Source: an uncultured Lachnoanaerobaculum sp.
Lineage (GTDB): Bacteria > Bacillota > Clostridia > Lachnospirales > Lachnospiraceae
Reading direction: 5' to 3'
DNA: 28,744 bases
Assembly: GCA_937925515.1 (NCBI GenBank)
Contig: CALALP010000079.1
Coordinates: 1 to 28,744, forward strand
A program made the position numbers and the translations under genes. Below the pieces are notes generated by a model that saw nothing but the letters and a program-made list of their open reading frames with translations, was not told the DNA's origin and ran no database searches. Position 1 is the first letter of the stretch. Every line of letters starts with the position of its first letter. This document shows positions 23,909 through 28,744 of this stretch, piece by piece.

Positions 23909-25243
23909 TTACACGCAGCCTTGTGCTATCATTGCTAAGGCAACTTTTTCAAAGCCTGCAATATTTGCACCTATAACATAATTTCCACTAGCACCATATT
24001 TACCTGCTGCATTTTCTACTTTTTTAAATATATCTTTCATTATATTTTTAAGTCTTTCATCGACTTCTTCAAATGTCCATGACAATCTAATTGCATTTTG
24101 GCTTTGCTCAAGTCCTGAAACAGAAACTCCACCTGCATTTGCAGCTTTTCCCGGCATAAATAAGATATTATTTTCAATTAAATAATTTGTTGCCTCTAAT
24201 GTTGTAGGCATATTTGCTCCCTCTGCAACTGCAAAGCAACCATTTGAAACTAGGACTTTTACTGCCTCTAAATCAAGTTCGTTTTGTGTAGCACAAGGAA
24301 GATATATATCACATTTTAAATTCCATATACCTTTTCCCTCTGTGTAGATTGCATTTGGAACTTTCTTTACATATTCACTTATTCGCTCTCTTCTTACTTC
24401 CTTAATTTCTTTAATGACATCGAGATTGACTCCATTTTCATCATAAATATAACCTGCTGAATCACAAAGTGCAATGACTTTTGCTCCAAGTTGCATTGCC
24501 TTCTCGGCTGCATATATAGCTACATTTCCTGAACCTGTAACTACAACTGTCTTACCTGAAACTTCTTTATTGTTTGCCTTTAGCATTTCCTCTAATATAT
24601 AAATGAGTCCATATCCTGTTGCCTCTGTACGAGTAAGTGAGCCTCCATAAAAAATGCCTTTTCCTGTAAGAACCCCCTCAAATGTAGTTGTAAGTCTTTT
24701 ATACTGACCGAATAAATAGCCTATTTCTCTTGCTCCCACACCTATGTCGCCTGCCGGAACATCTTTATCTTTGCCTATATACTTGTATAGCTCACTCATA
24801 AAGCTTTGGCAAAATGCCATTACTTCTCTATCACTTTTTCCTTTTGGATCAAAGTTTGAACCACCTTTTCCACCACCCATAGGAAGTCCTGTCAGTGAAT
24901 TTTTAAGCACTTGCTCAAAACCTAAAAACTTTAGAATTGATTGATTTACTGAGGGATGAAATCTAAGTCCTCCTTTATATGCACCAATGGCATTATTAAA
25001 CTGTACTCTATAACCTTTATTTATTTGTAACTTTCCATTGTCATCAACCCAAGGAACTCTAAAAGATATAATTCTTTCAGGCTCAACAAGTCTTTCTAAA
25101 ATACTATTTGAACGATATAATTCTTCATTGGCATCTATAACCAATTTAAGTGAATCTAAAACTTCTTTTACTGCTTGATGAAACTCTGTTTCATTTGGAT
25201 TTTGTTCTATTACTCTTTTATAAACCTCTTCAACATATGTCAT
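23909..25243 (-). CDS. gdhA: NADP-specific glutamate dehydrogenase
   Basis: This 444-residue enzyme has the standard length for the hexameric small-subunit type. The catalytic Lys is K126 in PMGGGKGGSNFDPKGKS, the catalytic Asp is D166 in PAGDIGVGAREIGY, and the nucleotide fold has GSGNVA near 237. It converts 2-oxoglutarate and ammonia to glutamate in the cytoplasm; the sequence pattern is that of the biosynthetic NADP type, though cofactor choice is inferred. A near-consensus promoter lies upstream, and GGAGG precedes the ATG. It is divergent from bioY. Confidence 0.95.
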   Translation of the reverse strand: MTYVEEVYKRVIEQNPNETEFHQAVKEVLDSLKLVIDANEELYRSNSILERLVEPERIISFRVPWVDDNGKLQINKGYRVQFNNAIGAYKGGLRFHPSVNQSILKFLGFEQVLKNSLTGLPMGGGKGGSNFDPKGKSDREVMAFCQSFMSELYKYIGKDKDVPAGDIGVGAREIGYLFGQYKRLTTTFEGVLTGKGIFYGGSLTRTEATGYGLIYILEEMLKANNKEVSGKTVVVTGSGNVAIYAAEKAMQLGAKVIALCDSAGYIYDENGVNLDVIKEIKEVRRERISEYVKKVPNAIYTEGKGIWNLKCDIYLPCATQNELDLEAVKVLVSNGCFAVAEGANMPTTLEATNYLIENNILFMPGKAANAGGVSVSGLEQSQNAIRLSWTFEEVDERLKNIMKDIFKKVENAAGKYGASGNYVIGANIAGFEKVALAMIAQGCV

Positions 25244-25289
25244 AATTAACCTCCATTTGTTTTAAAAACAAAACAATTTAGCACTTAAA

Positions 25290-25318
25290 AGTATAACTGT
25301 GTAGTTATTTAATGTCAA
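25290..25318 (-). promoter_or_regulatory. Promoter of gdhA
   Basis: On the minus strand TTGACA (25313-25318, perfect -35) and TATACT (25290-25295, 5/6 -10) are exactly 17 bp apart, 47 bp upstream of the gdhA start. This predicts strong constitutive-type sigma-A transcription. An A/T-rich partly symmetric stretch (TTTTAAAAAC region, 25258-25275) lies in the leader. Confidence 0.85.
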
Positions 25319-25339
25319 ATATTTTATTTTACTCGCCTT

Positions 25340-25378
25340 ATATTGTCAACCTTTGTAGATATAATTAGTTGACAATAT
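25340..25378. promoter_or_regulatory. BirA-type biotin operator upstream of bioY
   Basis: ATATTGTCAAC (25340-25350) and GTTGACAATAT (25368-25378) are perfect 11-bp inverted arms 17 bp apart. The half-site TTGTCAACC and the spacing of 15 between 9-bp half-sites fit the Firmicute BirA operator (TTGTwAACC-N14/15-GGTTwACAA), with one C in place of A/T. The right half contains the bioY -35 box, so bound BirA-biotinyl-AMP would block transcription when biotin is plentiful. Confidence 0.8.
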
Positions 25379-25397
25379 GAAAAACTTATTTTAAAAT
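25369..25397 (+). promoter_or_regulatory. Promoter of bioY
   Basis: TTGACA (25369-25374) is a perfect -35, and TAAAAT (25392-25397) follows after 17 bp as a 5/6 -10. The -35 is inside the right arm of the biotin operator. The start codon is about 40 bp beyond the -10. Confidence 0.8.
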
Positions 25398-25436
25398 ACT
25401 TAGATGTAATAAATATTTTATCACTTGGAGGCTTTT

Positions 25437-25970
25437 ATGAGTACTAAAAATATCTCAATTATTGCACTTATGTCTGCTATAATCTGCATACTCGCACCAA
25501 TATCAATCCCTTTAGGTTTTACCGATATTCCGATATCACTAGGGCTTTTTGCAATTCTTATAACAGCTTATGTCCTTACACCGGCTCAAGCTGTTATAAG
25601 CGTATTAATTTACATTTTACTTGGTTCTTTCGGACTTCCTGTGTTTTCAAAATATACAGGTGGAATTGGGGTTTTATTTGGTCCAACAGGTGGATATATA
25701 ATAGGATATTTAGCAACTGTTTCTATTTCTTCCTATATAATACATAAATTTCCCGGTAATATATTATATCAGGCAATATCACTGGTTATCGGTGTAATTT
25801 TATGTTATTTACTTGGTACAATATGGTTTTCAATGCAGAAAGTAATGCCGTTTTCAAAAGCTCTTATATTATGTGTATTTCCTTTTATCCCTGCTGATAT
25901 TTTAAAGATTATAATTTCAATTTTTATAGGAAATGAAATCAATAAAAGATTAGTTAATATAAGAAAATAA
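25437..25970 (+). CDS. bioY: Biotin transporter substrate-binding subunit BioY
   Basis: The frame opens at a TTG at 25425, which is part of the ribosome site TTGGAGG; the ATG at 25437 is the start, giving 177 residues. It has six hydrophobic spans and the BioY core FGPTGGYIIGYL (about 83-94), preceded by LGSFGLPVFSKYTGGIGVLFGP. BioY is the S component of an ECF-type vitamin transporter and binds biotin in the membrane; its EcfA/T energy module is usually encoded elsewhere, as here. Control by BirA is indicated by the operator upstream. It is the only plus-strand gene in the window. The organism probably imports biotin. Confidence 0.95.
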   Translation: MSTKNISIIALMSAIICILAPISIPLGFTDIPISLGLFAILITAYVLTPAQAVISVLIYILLGSFGLPVFSKYTGGIGVLFGPTGGYIIGYLATVSISSYIIHKFPGNILYQAISLVIGVILCYLLGTIWFSMQKVMPFSKALILCVFPFIPADILKIIISIFIGNEINKRLVNIRK

Positions 25971-26104
25971 GGTCATAAGAAAATCAAAGTAAGTAATTGG
26001 AATTCTAGTTGTTATTTGTTTCGATAATTTTCTGTTGGAGTTTTAACCATTATATTTGTAGTTATAATGAATTACCTATCGAGGCATTACAAAATAGTTA
26101 TCCA

Positions 26105-26142
26105 TATATAACTTGTCCCCCGTACGGGGGACAAGTTATATA
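26105..26142. repeat. Perfect 38-bp palindrome, REP-like copy 1
   Basis: Arms TATATAACTTGTCCCCC (26105-26121) and its reverse complement (26126-26142) flank GTAC. The core GTCCCCCGTA...GGGGGAC is shared with the hairpin at 28695-28735. It lies between the convergent bioY and DUF4446 genes in a 303-bp gap that otherwise shows no gene; only a 14-codon open frame (26068-26112, plus) was seen and not called. No T-run follows directly on either strand, so it is not a standard terminator, although it could still end transcription in both directions. Confidence 0.85.
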
Positions 26143-26273
26143 ATAGAAAATTTTTAAATTAGCACACATCACTTTCTATGTTTCTCTATAAAAAACAAAA
26201 ATTAATTTTACAACAACTTTATACTATAAATCAAATTCTTCATCTATATCTTTTGATAATTTAAAGTTCTCCT

Positions 26274-26771
26274 CTAAATATTTGGTTGTCTTTCAACATA
26301 TCCAAGTGCTTGGTCAAGTGCCTCTTTTTCCTCAGTACCCAAAAGTACTTCAGTCTGTCCCTTATCTACAATTTTACTATATATATAGCAACCCTCTCTT
26401 GAGTGAACGGAGTTTAATATAAAGCCTGAATTTGTATAATCAAGAAGTACAAGTACAAAACTTAAATTTCCTCCCATTCCTTTGAAAGCATTATACTTTA
26501 CAATTCCAAACTTTTGATAAGAGGCTCTTTGAAGTTTATTTAATGCTCTTATTGCCTCCTTGTTAGCCTTATCCTCATCTTTTAAGTTGACTATTTCTTC
26601 CTCTAAATTTATTATAACATCTTCTAAATCTTCAGCTGCTTTTCCACGCATAAACTGATCATACGACCTGTAAAGTTTCCTATAATTTATAATCATTATA
26701 ATAAATAAAGCTAGAAGTATAAGTTCTATTACCCCTACTCCTATTACAATATATGAAATATAGCTATTCAT
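26274..26771 (-). CDS. DUF4446 family membrane-anchored protein
   Basis: The frame opens at a TTG at 26783, but that is inside the ribosome site GGAGGGG; the ATG at 26771 is the start, giving 165 residues. There is one N-terminal helix (about 5-27), then a short coiled coil (about 45-75, EDVIINLEEEIVNLKDEDK), then the DUF4446 core QKFGIVKYNAFKGMGGNLSFVLVLLD. The family is regularly found just after parB in Clostridia; its function is not known to me. It follows parB after 16 bp and should be co-transcribed, which suggests a membrane-linked role near chromosome segregation. Confidence in the family is good. Confidence 0.8.
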   Translation of the reverse strand: MNSYISYIVIGVGVIELILLALFIIMIINYRKLYRSYDQFMRGKAAEDLEDVIINLEEEIVNLKDEDKANKEAIRALNKLQRASYQKFGIVKYNAFKGMGGNLSFVLVLLDYTNSGFILNSVHSREGCYIYSKIVDKGQTEVLLGTEEKEALDQALGYVERQPNI

Positions 26772-26787
26772 AATCCCCTCCAAACCA

Positions 26788-27720
26788 CTACTTAATGGTC
26801 TTTATAAGTTCTATAATTCTTTCAAGCTCAGTATCTGAATAGTAATCAATCTCTATTCGTCCCTTATTCTTGTCTTTTCTATTTATATGAACCTTTGTTC
26901 CAAGTATCAATCTTATATTTTCTTCATAATCTCTCAAAAATAAATCGTAGTTTCTATCTTCAAACTTATTTTCATTTCTCTTACTAACAGGTTTTAAAAG
27001 TTTCTTTACATACTTTTCAAGTTCTCTAACACTCATCTGTTTAACTACAATTTCATCTGCAACTTCATCTTGAATATTAGCATCTGAAATTGATAACAGT
27101 ACCTTACAATGACCTGTGGAGATTAGTCCTTCTATCATCATCTTTTGTACTTTTTCACTTAACTTAAGTAACCTAATTGAATTAGTAATAGTACTCCTAT
27201 TTTTAGATACTTTTTTTGCAACTTCTTCTTGAGTTAAGCCATATTCAGTCATTAAAGCCTTATATCCAAGTGCCTCTTCAATAGGGTTTAAGTCTGAACG
27301 TTGTATATTTTCAATGATAGATATTTCCATTGCCTCTCTATCTGAAAATTCTTTTATAATAATCGGAACTTCCTTAAGTCCACATATTTGTGCCGCTCTC
27401 CAACGTCTTTCGCCTGCGATAATCTCATATCTATCTTTATCTATTTTCTTTACTATAATAGGTTGTATTATACCATATTGTTTTATAGATTCAGCAAGTT
27501 CATTTAATAAAGTTTCATCAAAATCTTTTCTTGGCTGATTTTGATTTGGTGATACCTTAGATATACTAACACTTAATGGCTTACTTGAAACTATATCTTT
27601 AGCCTCTTTGTTATCGCTTAGTTCAACTTCTTTGCTACTATCACTACTATTTTTAACTTCACTTTGTGTATTATCTTCAAATAATGCTCCTAGTCCCTTT
27701 CCTAAACCTTTTTTTGCCAT
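26788..27720 (-). CDS. parB: Chromosome partitioning protein ParB (Spo0J)
   Basis: This 310-residue protein has the N-terminal ParA-stimulating peptide KKGLGKGLGALF (3-14) and a low-complexity linker (15-50). Its CTP-binding ParB/Srx domain has NQPRKDF (61-67) and GERRWRAA (103-110), followed by a helix-turn-helix parS-binding domain (about 150-185, LTQEEVAKKVSKNRSTITNSIRLL) and a C-terminal dimer domain. ParB loads on parS sites, spreads as a CTP-dependent clamp and recruits SMC. The gene begins 3 bp after the parA stop. A degenerate parS-like palindrome lies upstream of parA. Confidence 0.95.
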   Translation of the reverse strand: MAKKGLGKGLGALFEDNTQSEVKNSSDSSKEVELSDNKEAKDIVSSKPLSVSISKVSPNQNQPRKDFDETLLNELAESIKQYGIIQPIIVKKIDKDRYEIIAGERRWRAAQICGLKEVPIIIKEFSDREAMEISIIENIQRSDLNPIEEALGYKALMTEYGLTQEEVAKKVSKNRSTITNSIRLLKLSEKVQKMMIEGLISTGHCKVLLSISDANIQDEVADEIVVKQMSVRELEKYVKKLLKPVSKRNENKFEDRNYDLFLRDYEENIRLILGTKVHINRKDKNKGRIEIDYYSDTELERIIELIKTIK

Positions 27721-27723
27721 TAC

Positions 27724-28488
27724 CTAATCCTCTCTACTTATTACTTCGGCGGCCAAAAGTCTATAACTTTCAGCACCACTTGATTTTGAATCATACTCTG
27801 TTACAGGCATTCCATAACTTGGAGCCTCTGCAAGCCTCACATTTCTAGGTATTATTGTTTTATAAATTCTTTCATTTAATACTTCTTTTACACTTTCTAC
27901 AACTTGCTGACTAAGTCTATTTCTAGCATCATACATTGTAAATACTACACCCTCAACTTGTAAATTTGTATTAAGTTTTTTTCTTACTAAGTTTACAGTT
28001 TTCATCATTTGACTTAACCCCTCCAGTGCATAGTATTCACATTGAATAGGTATTAAAACAGTATCAGATGCAGTAAGTGCATTTATAGTAAGTAAGCTTA
28101 ATGACGGAGGACAATCAATTATTATAAAATCATAACTATCTTTTACTGAATTTAGAGCTTTAGTTAAACAACTTTCTCTATCTTCAACCTCCAATAGTTC
28201 TATTTCAGCCCCTGCCAAATTGACATTACTAGGTAATAATGACAAATCTTGAATTGAAGTTTTTAAAACAACTTCTTCAAATTTTAGCTCTCCTAGTATA
28301 AGTTCATACACTGTATTTTTTAGTTTCTGCTTTTCAATTCCTAATCCACTTGACATATTCCCCTGTGGATCAAAGTCTACTGCTAAAATCTTTTGACCTG
28401 CCTCTGCCAATGCAGCTGCAAGATTAATAGCTGTTGTAGTTTTACCTACTCCACCTTTTTGGTTAGCAACAGCAATAATTCTTCCCAT
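27724..28488 (-). CDS. parA: Chromosome partitioning ATPase ParA (Soj)
   Basis: This 254-residue deviant Walker ATPase has KGGVGKTT (11-18) with the signature Lys, DFDPQGN (Walker A' region, about 38-44) and IIDCPPSLS (Walker B, about 123-131). It lacks the N-terminal DNA-binding extension of plasmid ParA type Ia, as expected for chromosomal Soj. It forms ATP-dependent dimers on DNA and works with ParB in origin segregation and, in Bacillus, DnaA control. AGGAGG precedes the ATG. A -10 candidate with an extended TG motif lies upstream. Confidence 0.95.
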   Translation of the reverse strand: MGRIIAVANQKGGVGKTTTAINLAAALAEAGQKILAVDFDPQGNMSSGLGIEKQKLKNTVYELILGELKFEEVVLKTSIQDLSLLPSNVNLAGAEIELLEVEDRESCLTKALNSVKDSYDFIIIDCPPSLSLLTINALTASDTVLIPIQCEYYALEGLSQMMKTVNLVRKKLNTNLQVEGVVFTMYDARNRLSQQVVESVKEVLNERIYKTIIPRNVRLAEAPSYGMPVTEYDSKSSGAESYRLLAAEVISRED

Positions 28489-28524
28489 AGTGCCTCCTCT
28501 TCTTTGTTATATCCAATTATCAAG

Positions 28525-28532
28525 AGTATAAC
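28525..28532 (-). promoter_or_regulatory. Possible extended -10 promoter of parA
   Basis: On the minus strand TATACT (28525-28530) is preceded by TGT, giving the extended -10 form TGnTATACT. No convincing -35 is present in the AT-rich sequence 17 bp further up. It lies 37 bp from the parA start. Confidence 0.45.
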
Positions 28533-28569
28533 ACAAAAAAATACTTTTTGATATATTATATTTAAATAA

Positions 28570-28585
28570 TGTTCCACATAGAACA
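28570..28585. promoter_or_regulatory. Degenerate parS-like palindrome
   Basis: TGTTCCACATAGAACA matches the palindrome TGTTCCACGTGGAACA, a common Firmicute parS form, at 14 of 16 positions; both differences are G to A in the centre. The outer arms extend symmetrically (AATGTTC / GAACATT). Its place 80 bp upstream of parA is usual for parS, but loss of the central CGTG could weaken ParB binding. Confidence 0.5.
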
Positions 28586-28694
28586 TTTAAATTTATTTTA
28601 TATGTAATGAGAAGTATTGTAAAACTAATTTTAAAAACAGTATTATGTTTGTTGTTCTCTACTTAAAAACAACAAAGTTGTATTTATTCATTAT

Positions 28695-28735
28695 TGTGTG
28701 GGATTTGTCCCCCGTAGGGGGACAAATCCCACACA
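28695..28735. repeat. 19-bp-stem hairpin, REP-like copy 2
   Basis: TGTGTGGGATTTGTCCCCC (28695-28713) pairs perfectly with 28717-28735 around a GTA loop. The inner part TTGTCCCCCGTA...GGGGGACAA is shared with the palindrome at 26105-26142, while the outer stem is different yet still fully paired. It lies in the 256-bp region upstream of parA (28489-28744), which holds no gene. Confidence 0.85.
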
Positions 28736-28744
28736 TAAATATTT

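Noticed and set aside
26068..26112. 14-codon open frame (MNYLSRHYKIVIHI) between bioY and the palindrome
   Set aside because: Too short, no ribosome site, and runs into the palindrome; most likely chance.
26226..26280. Alternate-frame tail after the DUF4446 stop (KYLEENFKLSKDIDEEFDL)
   Set aside because: It would extend the protein by a frame change and looks coding-like, but the called stop is at the normal family length and no start or slippery site is present. Kept as a possible old C-terminal extension only.
28648..28676. 9-bp hairpin TTTGTTGTT / AACAACAAA upstream of parA
   Set aside because: AT-rich stem with an 11-nt loop and no T-run on either strand; not strong enough to call as a terminator.
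1..28744. CRISPR array, tRNA, rRNA or transposase gene
   Set aside because: Looked for but not seen: no regularly spaced non-coding direct repeats, no cloverleaf-like sequences, and no transposase-like protein. The only tandem array is the coding repeat in the methyltransferase gene.

Overview
The window looks like chromosomal DNA of a low-GC, anaerobe-type Firmicute, most likely a Clostridia/Lachnospiraceae member. This rests on very AT-rich sequence, strong AGGAGG-type ribosome sites, gene families common in that group (DUF3881, DUF4446 next to ParB, NADP-type GdhA, BioY) and a parA-parB pair of the kind found near the replication origin. The assignment is by recognition, not by a search. 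All genes except bioY lie on the minus strand.

Layout from right to left, in the direction of transcription. (1) 26.3-28.7 kb: parA-parB-DUF4446 segregation operon, with a degenerate parS-like palindrome and a long hairpin upstream. (2) 25.2-26.1 kb: bioY on the plus strand, divergent from gdhA; the 193-bp gap holds consensus promoters for both and a BirA-type operator over the bioY -35 box. (3) 22.5-25.2 kb: gdhA with a DUF3881 gene behind it, then a DUF805 membrane protein with a terminator. (4) 21.8-22.3 kb: a flavodoxin gene with its own terminator and an inverted repeat upstream. (5) 4.7-21.7 kb: a roughly 17-kb cell-surface polysaccharide operon with a clear promoter before manA and a 15-bp-stem terminator after the GDP-sugar reductase gene. 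(6) 2.7-4.6 kb: gtrA, a small ORF carrying a copied 5' end of the phosphohexomutase gene, and a polytopic membrane protein. (7) 0.1-2.6 kb: phosphohexomutase (pgcA/pmm type) and an orphan AraC-type response regulator. (8) 1-103: an inverted-repeat element at the window edge.

The polysaccharide operon encodes sugar-nucleotide enzymes (ManA, two HddA-like GHMP kinases, a GmhA-like isomerase, two SDR epimerase/dehydratases, a GDP-fucose-synthase-like reductase, a UDP-galactopyranose-mutase-like flavoenzyme and a cupin). It also encodes three cytoplasmic GT2 glycosyltransferases, a membrane GT-C glycosyltransferase and a Wzm/Wzt (TagG/TagH) type exporter. The set fits a glycan containing a manno-heptose and/or 6-deoxy GDP-sugar, exported by the ABC-transporter route. 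No GmhB, HddC, ManC or initiating phosphosugar transferase is in the window.

The most striking item is a methyltransferase (12320..13669) whose N-terminal half is twelve 15-residue units with a tryptophan exactly every 15 residues. Beside an ABC exporter this recalls the WbdD coiled-coil ruler that sets O-antigen chain length in Gram-negatives. The second notable item is a 'two TM helices plus WRxY...KWxG...DCY' domain found both at the N-terminus of the GT-C enzyme and as a stand-alone 170-residue protein just upstream of the exporter genes.
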